Assembly: GCA_947501805.1 (NCBI GenBank)
Contig: CANMXJ010000016.1
Coordinates: forward strand, 1 to 64,000
Reading direction: 5' to 3'
DNA: 64,000 bases
From: an uncultured Sulfitobacter sp.
GTDB taxonomy: Bacteria > Pseudomonadota > Alphaproteobacteria > Rhodobacterales > Rhodobacteraceae
Shown here: positions 17,549-26,505 of the stretch, piece after piece
Layout: each line of letters begins with the position of its first letter
How positions within the stretch are numbered: position 1 is the stretch's first letter
Made by a program: the position numbers and the translations under genes
Notes under the pieces: generated by a model
Database searches by the model: none
Told to the model about the DNA's origin: nothing
Seen by the model: only the letters and a program-made list of their open reading frames with translations

Positions 17549-20310
17549 ATGACACCGCTGACATTCCCGATGCCAAAAACCCGCCGGTGGCGCGGCTGGA
17601 TCAGGTAAGCCACAGCTATGGCAAGGTTCTTGCGTTGAACGAAGTCACACTGGATTTGCCAGCCGGGCAGATGATCGGACTGATCGGACCGGACGGTGTC
17701 GGCAAGTCGACGTTGATGGCCCTGGTCGCCGGGGCCAAGAAGTTGCAGAAGGGGCAAGTCCAAACGCTCGGGGGTGATATGGCCTCTGCGCGTCACCGGG
17801 CCAATGCGGGGCGGCGGATCGCCTTCATGCCGCAGGGGCTAGGTCGCAATCTCTATCACGATCTTAGCCTGCAAGAGAACCTGGATTTTTTCGGCAAGCT
17901 TTTCGGGTTAAACCGTGCCGAGCGTGCGGCTCGCATCTTGCGTCTGACCCGTGCGACCGGGCTTAGCGCGTTCATGGAAAGGCCCGCAGGCAAATTGTCA
18001 GGCGGGATGAAGCAGAAACTGGGGCTTTGCGCAGCGTTGATCCATGACCCGGACTTTTTGCTTCTGGACGAGCCGACAACGGGAGTTGATCCACTGTCGC
18101 GGCGTCAGTTCTGGGACTTGATCGACACCATCCGTGCCGATCGCCCGCAAATGAGCGTGCTGGTGTCCACCGCCTATATGGAAGAGGCTGCGCGTTTTGG
18201 CCATCTGGTCGCGATGGACGATGGGCGCGTGTTGGCGACCGGTAGCCCGGCTGACCTTATGGAGCGGACCAAAATGGCCACTGTTGAGGCGGCTTATGTT
18301 GCGCTCTTGGGCAATGGCAGTACGGAGACTCGGGCCCCCCAGAAACAACTCGTTAGAACCGATGACAAGGAGGGGCCACCCGCCATTTGTGCCGAAAGCC
18401 TGACCAAGCGGTTCGGCGATTTCACCGCCGTCGATGCGGTCAGTTTCGAGATCGCGCGTGGCGAGATTTTCGGCTTTCTAGGCTCGAACGGCTGCGGCAA
18501 GACAACGACAATGAAAATGCTGACCGGGCTGACACCTGCAACCGAGGGTGAGGCGTGGATATTCGGCAAGCCGGTAGATGCACAAAACCTCGACGCCCGG
18601 CGGCGCGTTGGTTTCATGTCACAATCCTTCTCGCTCTATGGCGAGTTGACGGTTCGCGAAAACCTGTTGCTGCACGCGCGGTTATTTCATCTGGGCCGCG
18701 CGCTGACAGATGAACGGATGGCGGAACTGGTGCCGCGCTTTGGCCTTGAGCCCTATCTTGATCAGGGTGCAGCATCGCTGCCGCTCGGGGTGCGCCAGCG
18801 TCTGTCGCTGGCGGTCGCGGTAATCCACGCGCCCGATATCCTAATTCTGGACGAGCCGACCTCGGGTGTCGATCCGCAGGCGCGCGATGCGTTTTGGGAT
18901 ATGTTGCTGGAGCTGGCGCGGCGCGACGGGGTGACGATCTTTATCTCGACCCACTTCATGGACGAAGGCATGCGCTGCGACCGAATTTCGCTGATGCATG
19001 CGGGCAAGGTGCTGGTTTCGGATGAGCCAAAGGCGTTGATTGCAGCCCGCGGAGTTGAGACGCTTGAAGACGCCTTCATCGCCTATATGATCGACGCAAT
19101 GCCACCAGAGGTGCCGGTGGACGAAGGGTTGCTGACGGGCACTGACGCGCCTGAGGCGGACTCGACAGCGCCACGCTTCAGCATGCAAAGACTTCTGGCC
19201 TTCACCACACGCGAAGCAATGCAGGTGCGCCGTGATCCGGTTCGTCTGGTATTTTCCTTTGTCGGTAGTGCACTTCTGTTGCTCATTATGTCTTTCGGCA
19301 TCTCACAAGAGGTCCGCAACATCCCCTTCGCGGCCTTCGATCAGGACCAAACCCCTGAAAGCCGCGCTTATCTTTCCGGGTTCGAGGACTCGGCGTGGTT
19401 CTTGCAAGCGCCGCCTATCTCGGATGCAAACGCGTTAGAAAGCAGAATGGCGAGCGGTGAGTTGGCGCTGGCGCTGCAAATTCCACCCGGTTTTGGCAAG
19501 TCTGTGCGGCGCGGTGAAAGCCCGGAAATCGCCGGGCTGATCGACGGTTCTGACACAAATCGGGCTGGTACAGTAGAAAGCTACGTCGATGGCGCGCATA
19601 GCCACGTCCTGACCTCGGGCGCAGGCGCTGCTTTGGCACTTGCGGATCTGCCCGGTGTGGTTCCCCCGGTCCAGATGATCCCGCGTTTTCACTATAACCC
19701 GGCGATGGAAAGCCTGCCCGCCATCGGTCCGTCGATCCCCCCGCTTTTGTTGTTGCTGTTCCCTGCGATCCTTATGGCGGTCAGCGTGGCGCGGGAGAAA
19801 GAGATTGGCACGATCACCAACTTCTACGTCACCCCCACCAGCCGCGCCGAATTCCTGATTGGCAAACAGTTGGTCTACATTGTCATAACATTGTTGAACT
19901 TCGTCATCCTGACGGCGCTTGTAGTTACGGTGCTGGACGTACCGCTCAAGGGTGATCCGGTGGCGCTGGTGTTGGGCGCGTTGCTCTATGCGGTGGCGGC
20001 AACAGGCTATGGCCTTGTCGTATCGATGCTGACGAAAACGCAGGTCACAGCCGTTTTCGCAGCGGCAATCCTGTCGGTTATGCCAACGCTGCAATTCTCG
20101 GGCATGATCACGCCAGTGTCGGCGCTGGAAGGGGCCGCGCGGATCATGGGCACGTTCTGGCCGACCACCTGGTATATGGGCATCAGCGTCGGCACCTTCA
20201 CCAAGGGGCTGGGCCTGTCTGAGCTTGCGGGCCATCTGCTGCGTCTGGCAGCCTTCGGGCCGATCCTCACTTTGCTGGCCGTGCTGGCCCTGCGCAAGCA
20301 GGAGCGCTGA
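17545..20310 (+). CDS. ABC transporter: two fused ATPase domains plus ABC-2 permease (RbbA/YhiH-like)
   Basis: Two Walker A ('GPDGVGKST', 'GSNGCGKTT') and two 'LLDEPT/ILDEPT'; C-terminal ABC-2 membrane domain. Confidence 0.93.
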   Translation: MNDTADIPDAKNPPVARLDQVSHSYGKVLALNEVTLDLPAGQMIGLIGPDGVGKSTLMALVAGAKKLQKGQVQTLGGDMASARHRANAGRRIAFMPQGLGRNLYHDLSLQENLDFFGKLFGLNRAERAARILRLTRATGLSAFMERPAGKLSGGMKQKLGLCAALIHDPDFLLLDEPTTGVDPLSRRQFWDLIDTIRADRPQMSVLVSTAYMEEAARFGHLVAMDDGRVLATGSPADLMERTKMATVEAAYVALLGNGSTETRAPQKQLVRTDDKEGPPAICAESLTKRFGDFTAVDAVSFEIARGEIFGFLGSNGCGKTTTMKMLTGLTPATEGEAWIFGKPVDAQNLDARRRVGFMSQSFSLYGELTVRENLLLHARLFHLGRALTDERMAELVPRFGLEPYLDQGAASLPLGVRQRLSLAVAVIHAPDILILDEPTSGVDPQARDAFWDMLLELARRDGVTIFISTHFMDEGMRCDRISLMHAGKVLVSDEPKALIAARGVETLEDAFIAYMIDAMPPEVPVDEGLLTGTDAPEADSTAPRFSMQRLLAFTTREAMQVRRDPVRLVFSFVGSALLLLIMSFGISQEVRNIPFAAFDQDQTPESRAYLSGFEDSAWFLQAPPISDANALESRMASGELALALQIPPGFGKSVRRGESPEIAGLIDGSDTNRAGTVESYVDGAHSHVLTSGAGAALALADLPGVVPPVQMIPRFHYNPAMESLPAIGPSIPPLLLLLFPAILMAVSVAREKEIGTITNFYVTPTSRAEFLIGKQLVYIVITLLNFVILTALVVTVLDVPLKGDPVALVLGALLYAVAATGYGLVVSMLTKTQVTAVFAAAILSVMPTLQFSGMITPVSALEGAARIMGTFWPTTWYMGISVGTFTKGLGLSELAGHLLRLAAFGPILTLLAVLALRKQER

Positions 20311-20312
20311 TC

Positions 20313-21437
20313 ATGCAGCAGCTGACAAACATCTTCTGGCTTGCTGGCAAAGAGCTGAAAAGCGTTCTTGGTGACCCGGTGATGGTCATTTTGATCCTGT
20401 GGTCTTTTGTTGTCGCTGTCATGCTTGAAGCAAGCGGCGCTGGCGACACAGTCTATAACGCTGCAATTGCCATTCTTGACGAGGACAACTCTGCGCTGAC
20501 CCGCCAACTGACTGACGCTCTTGGGCCACCATGGTTCCAGCCGCCAGTGATGATTGCGCCCGATCAGATGGCCACAGAAATGGACGCCGGTCGGATCATG
20601 TTTGTTCTCAGCTTTCCACCGGGTTTCGAGGCTGATGTGATGGTGGGCCTTGCGCCTGCGGCCCAGCTTGACGTGGACGCCACGGCAGTCAGTCAAGCTC
20701 AACTTGGCACCGACTACATCGCCAATATCCTTACCTCTGAAACCCGCGCCTTTCTGTCCGGCAGCCCCGATGCCCCTGACTCCGCCTTGCAACTGGAGCT
20801 TCGGCGCGCCTTTAACCCGAACGGCAATCCGGTTTGGTTCAAGGCAATGTCGTCGCTGCTAAACCAGCTCTCGCTCTTGACCATCGCGCTGACCGGCGCG
20901 GCGATGCTGCGCGAGCGCGAGCAAGGCACAATCGAACATTTGATGGTAATGCCGCTGACTCCGTTTGAAATTGCGCTTTCAAAAGTGATTGCCAATGTCG
21001 TTGTGGTTCTGGCAGCTTTCACGCTGTCGCTTACCTTTGTCGTCCAAGAGCTGTTGCAGGTTCCCGTGGCGGGTTCGGTGCCGCTGCTATTGGCTGGAAC
21101 GGCGGTCTATCTGGCGGCAGCGGCGGCAATCGGCATGTTCCTGGGCACGATGGCGCGCAGCATGGCCCAGTTCGCGCTGTTGGTCATCATGGTCATCATT
21201 CCCATCATCATGCTGTCAGGCGGCATGGGGGCCATCGAAAGCCAACCCGATATCGTGCAGCGCCTGACGATGGTGCTCCCGTCGCGCCACTTCCTAGCTT
21301 TTGCCAAAGCGGTAGTGTTTCGGGGTGCAGGAGCCAGTTCGGTATGGCTCGAATTGTCGCTGATGGCAGGGCTTGGCTTGGCTTTCTTTGTGGCAAGCCT
21401 CTTGTTGTTTCGCCGATCGATGAGCTTGTCGGGATGA
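20313..21437 (+). CDS. ABC-2 type permease (YhhJ-like)
   Basis: 'REREQGTIEHLMVMPLTPFEIALSKVIAN' ABC-2 signature. Confidence 0.92.
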   Translation: MQQLTNIFWLAGKELKSVLGDPVMVILILWSFVVAVMLEASGAGDTVYNAAIAILDEDNSALTRQLTDALGPPWFQPPVMIAPDQMATEMDAGRIMFVLSFPPGFEADVMVGLAPAAQLDVDATAVSQAQLGTDYIANILTSETRAFLSGSPDAPDSALQLELRRAFNPNGNPVWFKAMSSLLNQLSLLTIALTGAAMLREREQGTIEHLMVMPLTPFEIALSKVIANVVVVLAAFTLSLTFVVQELLQVPVAGSVPLLLAGTAVYLAAAAAIGMFLGTMARSMAQFALLVIMVIIPIIMLSGGMGAIESQPDIVQRLTMVLPSRHFLAFAKAVVFRGAGASSVWLELSLMAGLGLAFFVASLLLFRRSMSLSG

Positions 21438-21492
21438 TCAACAAACATTTGACCGATCGGGCCGACATATCGCAGCAAGAGGAAGACCGAAG

Positions 21493-22614
21493 GTGACCTT
21501 TTTTCAACGCATTGATCTGAACACACTGACACCGTTGCTTCTCCTTTCGCTGTTCCTTGCGGCAGCTGGGTGCGCACCTCGACCCGGACCTCAGGCGCTG
21601 TCGGTGGTTTCGCATGGCGAAGCAGCATCACAGCAGGTAGCCATCACTGTTGCCACAACACGCGCACGCGATGCCAGCACTGGCACCTACTCCAATGCCC
21701 GCGCGCCCACGCTCAACTTTGAGGCCTTCACGATCTCTATCCCACCAACCCACAAGGTCACACAAATCGAATGGCCGACATCAAAACCGGATCCGCTGAC
21801 TAGTTTTGCTGTAATGGATCGCACGATTTTGCCGGATCTTGCGTTAGGTCGCAATCCGCCCCGTTCGGGTCCGGGTGCTCACTCCGCTGGCAAGCGCGAT
21901 ATCCTGATTTTTGTTCACGGGTACAATTACAACTTTGCGGAATCGCTGTTCAGGCTGGCGCAGGTTGCTGCTGACGGAAATCTGGAGGAAGTGCCGATCC
22001 TTTTTGCCTGGCCGTCTGCAGCATCCGTAACAGGCTATGTCGCAGACAGGGATGCAGTTGCCTACTCGCGGGATGATTTGGTCCATGTATTAAAGGCCGC
22101 CTCGACCGACCCAGCAGTCGGAAGTATCACTCTGTTTGGACACAGCATGGGTGGCTATCTTGTTGCCGAGGCGTTGCGACAACTCAGGCTCAGCGGCCAG
22201 GACAAGGTGATTGACCGTTTGGAAAATGTGGTGCTGGCCGCTCCGGATATCGACATAGATGTATTTCGTCGTCAGGTCCAAACCATCGGCGCACTCAACC
22301 CACCGATAACCCTGCTCGTCTCACCGGATGACCGGGCACTCAAGCTCTCCGAGCGGCTGTCAGGTTCGCGCGGCAGAGTTGGCACAAGGGACGCAAGCGA
22401 TCCCAGGGTTCAGGCTCTTGCGACGGCCAACGGTATTCGAGTGATCGATATCTCGAAAGTTGACGCTTTAGACGGAAGCAAACACAACAGGTTCGCGGCA
22501 CTGATGAAGGTGCTCCCGCGCGGGACCAAGGCGACATTCGCTTCGCTTGCATATGCCGGCTCGTTCATACTTGAACCCGTGAGTGCCACGCTGGTAGCAA
22601 CTCGCGAGCGGTGA
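21493..22614 (+). CDS. Alpha/beta hydrolase (DUF900-like), putative lipoprotein
   Basis: 'LFLAAAGCAPRPG' lipobox-like; 'ILIFVHGYNYNFAESLFRLAQ', 'LFGHSMGGYLVAEAL'. Confidence 0.85.
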   Translation: MTFFQRIDLNTLTPLLLLSLFLAAAGCAPRPGPQALSVVSHGEAASQQVAITVATTRARDASTGTYSNARAPTLNFEAFTISIPPTHKVTQIEWPTSKPDPLTSFAVMDRTILPDLALGRNPPRSGPGAHSAGKRDILIFVHGYNYNFAESLFRLAQVAADGNLEEVPILFAWPSAASVTGYVADRDAVAYSRDDLVHVLKAASTDPAVGSITLFGHSMGGYLVAEALRQLRLSGQDKVIDRLENVVLAAPDIDIDVFRRQVQTIGALNPPITLLVSPDDRALKLSERLSGSRGRVGTRDASDPRVQALATANGIRVIDISKVDALDGSKHNRFAALMKVLPRGTKATFASLAYAGSFILEPVSATLVATRER

Positions 22615-22983
22615 GGCTCCACAACTGGTAGTTTGTCCGGATTTGGTGCTGTTGTATCAATTGGAGACGACGAAATTTTCGAGAAAAAAGGTCAAGTCTC
22701 AACTCAAACGCGACAAATTTCAGCATGCTGAGCGACAAATGCAGCGCCCGTTATGATTCAATTTCACACTTCAAGAATTATTGCGACAGTCCCCTTGATC
22801 CTCATAAGGCTGAGCACAGCTGTCATGTACCAGATGGTCCGAATGAATTGACCGTCGAGGACCAGATCGACCGCGTCAAGGCGGAGGTGTTCTCCGTTTC
22901 GACGCGCCGATGCAAGGGGAGGGTGAGCATCTTCTGCCGGATCGCCGCCATAGCATTTTAGGCAAGGCTTTGCTGAATCAAGC

Positions 22984-23214
22984 CCATATGTCGTAGTTGG
23001 AATCGGGTTATTTCTCCGGCACAGTCGGGCAGTCTAGGTATCAATTGGAATTCTTGTCACCGCGTTTCTGGTGATGCTGACCTTTGGGCTACACGTAGCG
23101 CAGGGCGGCACTTATGAGATACGCACAGTCGGTGCCATGATCCTGCGAACAGGCGCTTGGGCGTTCGTATCCTTCATGGCTTGGAAGCACATCTGGCAAA
23201 CTCGCAATATCTGA
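22984..23214 (+). pseudogene. Truncated paralogue of the 13191-13604 membrane protein with an in-frame TAG
   Basis: 'PYVVVGIGLFLRHSRAV*VSIGILVTAFLVMLTFGLHVAQGGTYEIRTVGAMILRTGAWAFVSFMAWKHI' vs intact 'AYIVAGIGLFLRHSPAVWVSIGILATTFLVMLAFGLHMAQGGAFEMRTGGAMILRTGVWAAISVVAWKHI'. Confidence 0.88.
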
Positions 23215-23226
23215 CGTGAGTGACGC

Positions 23227-24564
23227 CTAATCTATCTGCGCACGGCCCGGCAATTGAAACACCGCCTCAAATCCGTCCGGCTGGCCCTGCGCCGGGGAAT
23301 GCAATTTTAGCGTTACCTGCGCCCCATCGGCAATCGCTTGCACGATGGAAAGGCCGAGCCCGCTACCGTCCGATACAGATTGCCCACGATTGAAACGAGC
23401 AGTTAATCCCGCCAATGTCTCCTGGGCGACTGACGGGCCATCGTTGACCACCACAAGAGTGTCGCTCGTCAGGACCACCTGAACAGGTGCGCCACCACTT
23501 CCGTGGCGCAGTGCGTTCTCGATGAGGTTTCGTGCGACAATCGCAAAGGCGTCCGGATCAAGGTTCGAAAGCACCGGATCAACCGGAAGCGTGCTGTGGA
23601 TACCATCTGGACCTGCGAGGCGTTCGAAGTCCGCCAGCACCATGGTCAGCACGGACCGCAGATCTGAATCCGCATCGCTCCGCAAGCGTCCACCCTCGGC
23701 CCGCGCCAGTTGGATGAGCTTCTCGGAAAGGCGGGTCAGCCGTTTGAGCGCGACCTCGATCTCTGCCGCGCGCCCCGCCGCAATGCTATCAGAGGTTTCG
23801 GCCATCAGCCGTTGCGTCTGAGCAAGTGCTGCCGCTACCGGAGTGCGTAATTCATGTGCGGCGTTGGCAGTAAAACTGCGCTCGGCCTCAAGGGTGCGTC
23901 CAAGACGGCTCAGAACATCATTGACAGCCTCTGCCACAGGTTTGATCTCATTTGGTAAAGTGCCGTCACCCACCGCAGAAAGATCGCGTGAGCCACGACT
24001 GGACAGCGCAGTGCTAAACCGCCGCACGGGACGTAGGCTAAATCTGACGATCCCGAAAACGCCAAACAAACCAAGTGGAATGACGATAATCAGCGGTAAG
24101 GCGAGTCCTACCACTACTTCGCGCGCCACCTCGGCGCGATGACTAAGCGGTTCGGCGACGGCGATGGTGATCGTGCCTTGTAGTGCCGCGTCATAATAAA
24201 GCCGGTGTGTCGCGGTCTGACGGAACCCCATACCCTCGAACGCCGGAAAATCCGCATCTTCAGCTGCGTGTGAACGTATAAGAACACGCCCCTGATCGTC
24301 TCGGACGATGTATGTAAAGAACTCTTCATGTTCACGCAGAGTGGCGATGCGCTGGCTGATGCCTTCTTCCTCGCGGCTGATGATATCCATAGCCACCAAC
24401 GGCAGGATGCGCTGTGCGGTTTCTTCGAGCGTTGAATCGAACACCTCGTTCATTTCACTGCGCAGCAAGGTCGACGTGGCCCAAGCTGTCACCAGCCAGA
24501 GCACTGTTAATCCCAGCCCAAGCGCCAATGCCAAGCGACCTTGAAGAGAGCCGGGCATCCTCAT
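23227..24564 (-). CDS. Sensor histidine kinase
   Basis: HAMP-like region, 'FTANAAHELRTPVAA' H-box, 'NLIENALRHG' N-box, 'GSGLGLSIVQ' G-box. Confidence 0.95.
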   Translation of the reverse strand: MRMPGSLQGRLALALGLGLTVLWLVTAWATSTLLRSEMNEVFDSTLEETAQRILPLVAMDIISREEEGISQRIATLREHEEFFTYIVRDDQGRVLIRSHAAEDADFPAFEGMGFRQTATHRLYYDAALQGTITIAVAEPLSHRAEVAREVVVGLALPLIIVIPLGLFGVFGIVRFSLRPVRRFSTALSSRGSRDLSAVGDGTLPNEIKPVAEAVNDVLSRLGRTLEAERSFTANAAHELRTPVAAALAQTQRLMAETSDSIAAGRAAEIEVALKRLTRLSEKLIQLARAEGGRLRSDADSDLRSVLTMVLADFERLAGPDGIHSTLPVDPVLSNLDPDAFAIVARNLIENALRHGSGGAPVQVVLTSDTLVVVNDGPSVAQETLAGLTARFNRGQSVSDGSGLGLSIVQAIADGAQVTLKLHSPAQGQPDGFEAVFQLPGRAQID

Positions 24565-25220
24565 GGTGCACCCAGTCGATACCCGAGGCCCCGCACTGTC
24601 TCGATCCGTTCGCGTCCCAATTTCTTGCGCAAGCGACTGACATGCACCTCAATCGTGTTGCTCTCTACTTCGGTATCAAAGGAATATAGCCGCTCTTCCA
24701 ACTGCGCCTTGGACAAAAGCTGCCCTGGTCGCTGCACGAAGGCCTCGAATAGCACCCATTCGCGGGCAGTCAACACCACCGGCTTGCCACTGCGAAAAAC
24801 AGACCGTGCAGCGAGATCAACCTCCAGATCACCTAAGGTAACCAGTGGGTTCGGGTTGCCTGTATAGCGCCGCGCCACTGCACCAACCCGCGCCGACAGT
24901 TCCGACAGGTCGAAGGGTTTAACCATGTAGTCGTCGGCACCGGCGTTCAACCCCTCGATCCGATCGCTGATCTGGTCCATCGCGGTCAGGATGATCACAG
25001 GCGTTACATCACCGCGCTTGCGAAGTGCGCGCAAGAATGGCTGGCCCCGCCCGTCAGGCAGCATAAGGTCCAGAAGGATCAGGTCATAGGCGGCGACATC
25101 CAGATACTCGCCCGCGTCGTCCAACCGCGCGGCCCAGTCAATGGAATGACCGTCGGCAGCAATCTGGTCGCGCACCGCAGCACCCAGCACCGTATCGTCC
25201 TCAATCAGCAGCACACGCAT
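24561..25220 (-). CDS. OmpR-family response regulator
   Basis: 'MRVLLIEDDTVLG', 'DLILLDLMLPDGRG', C-terminal wHTH 'SNTIEVHVSRLRKKLG'. Confidence 0.95.
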   Translation of the reverse strand: MRVLLIEDDTVLGAAVRDQIAADGHSIDWAARLDDAGEYLDVAAYDLILLDLMLPDGRGQPFLRALRKRGDVTPVIILTAMDQISDRIEGLNAGADDYMVKPFDLSELSARVGAVARRYTGNPNPLVTLGDLEVDLAARSVFRSGKPVVLTAREWVLFEAFVQRPGQLLSKAQLEERLYSFDTEVESNTIEVHVSRLRKKLGRERIETVRGLGYRLGAP

Positions 25221-25301
25221 ATCTGTCATTTCCTGTTCCGTCTGTGACCCTTCTATCACCGGCAAAGCTGACGTGCACCTGAAGCACAAAGTTGGCGCTC
25301 T

Positions 25302-25323
25302 TCAGGTAGGCGTCAGGTTGGCG
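25302..25323 (+). promoter_or_regulatory. 11-bp tandem direct repeat, candidate response-regulator site
   Basis: TCAGGTAGGCG-TCAGGTTGGCG between the divergent RR and PepSY genes; similar TCAGGTAGATA-TCAGCC at 25949. Confidence 0.55.
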
Positions 25324-25365
25324 GGCGACAAAGCCTCATCAACGCGAGCTTCAGGAGACGGAACA

Positions 25366-25749
25366 ATGAAAAAGTATCTGATGGCAACTACCCTTTTGAT
25401 GAGCCTCGGTGCGGCAGGTGTCGCTCTTGCCGATGACGATGATTGTCGGGTGCCCATGGCCGACTGGCAACCACGAGAAGCGGTGCAGCAAGTGGCCGAG
25501 GACCAAGGCTGGACCGTGCGCCGGATCAAAACCGATGATGGCTGCTACGAGATCAAGGGCCGCGATGCGACGGGTCGTGAGATCGAAGTCAAAATCGATC
25601 CTGCCACGCTGGCCATCGTCGAGTTTGAATATGAGGATGACGACGATGATGATGATGACAGTCGAAATACTGCCGCACCAGCCGGGTCAGTGGAACCACC
25701 CGCAAATGGGTTGTTTACACCTGGCACAGCGCCCGTGGTTGAACAATGA
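25366..25749 (+). CDS. PepSY domain periplasmic protein with poly-Asp stretch
   Basis: Signal peptide; 'AVQQVAEDQGWTVRRIKTDDGCYEIKGRDATGREIEVKIDPATLAIVEFE' PepSY; acidic 'EDDDDDDDD'. Confidence 0.9.
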   Translation: MKKYLMATTLLMSLGAAGVALADDDDCRVPMADWQPREAVQQVAEDQGWTVRRIKTDDGCYEIKGRDATGREIEVKIDPATLAIVEFEYEDDDDDDDDSRNTAAPAGSVEPPANGLFTPGTAPVVEQ

Positions 25750-25868
25750 TCGGAGTTCATGGTCCAGTCCCCCTTTTCGCGGGCATTCGCGGTGACGCTG
25801 GTTCCATTTGAAATCGTCTGACACAAGGCCGAAGTTTGCGAACCGTTCGTCCCGACGGTTTGCTAACT

Positions 25869-25906
25869 GACCCCGTCGCCACCCCAAGCGCGGCGGGGTC
25901 TTTTTT
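25869..25906 (+). terminator. Rho-independent terminator
   Basis: GACCCCGTCGC ... GCGGCGGGGTC followed by TTTTTT. Confidence 0.88.
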
Positions 25907-25948
25907 GGCCAAACCTGACCCCAGACTGAAGTGATTTTCCGTTTCCCT

Positions 25949-25963
25949 TCAGGTAGATATCAG
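25949..25963 (+). promoter_or_regulatory. Second TCAGGT-type 11-bp phased repeat upstream of the DUF2271 gene
   Basis: TCAGGTAGATA followed by TCAG at +11; shares CTTCAGGTAG 10-mer with 25300-25309. Confidence 0.45.
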
Positions 25964-26012
25964 CCGAATCCGACATACAGAATTTGTAACACCTTCACTA
26001 TGGAGATTTCCG

Positions 26013-26483
26013 ATGAAAACCCTTTTATCAGCACTTGCGCTGACCACCGCCCTGACCGTTCCTGCTCTGGCAATTGCCAAACCGGTTACCCTGACCGCTA
26101 ACATGAACCAATACGGCGGCGATGGCGCTTACCTCGCGCTTTATGTCACGGATGCAAATGGCACCTATATGGGCAGCCTGTGGATGGCAGGTGGCAAGTC
26201 GAAATACTACGAACATCTGAGCGACTGGTATCGTGCGACGGGCGGCAACACAGCCGAAATCAACGGTATCACCGGTGCCAGCGTTGGGGCCGGACGGGAG
26301 CTGAAGATTACGCTCGATCTTGCGCATGCGCTGTTTGATGCAGGTTATGAATTGCATATCGACGTCTCTGTCGAGGACATGCGCGACAGCCCGTCTGAAG
26401 TGGTCGTGCCGCTGACCACAGCTGGCGCAGGTCAGCCCACAACGGGCCGCCGCTACATCCGTGATTTCACCTACGACATGTAA
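26013..26483 (+). CDS. DUF2271 family periplasmic protein, probable flavinylation substrate
   Basis: Signal peptide; 'GGDGAYLALYVTDANGTYMGSLWMAGGKSKYYEHLSDWYRATGG'; motif NGITGAS. Confidence 0.85.
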   Translation: MKTLLSALALTTALTVPALAIAKPVTLTANMNQYGGDGAYLALYVTDANGTYMGSLWMAGGKSKYYEHLSDWYRATGGNTAEINGITGASVGAGRELKITLDLAHALFDAGYELHIDVSVEDMRDSPSEVVVPLTTAGAGQPTTGRRYIRDFTYDM

Positions 26484-26505
26484 TTCTTCCAAAAGGAGCA
26501 TCGCG

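Noticed and set aside
19435-20235. Minus-strand ORF of 266 aa antisense to the RbbA-like gene
   Set aside because: Arg/Gln/His-rich shadow frame of a strongly supported ABC transporter
25631-25659. GAT/GAC-rich tract as a possible microsatellite
   Set aside because: Encodes a poly-Asp segment of the PepSY protein; codon usage explains it
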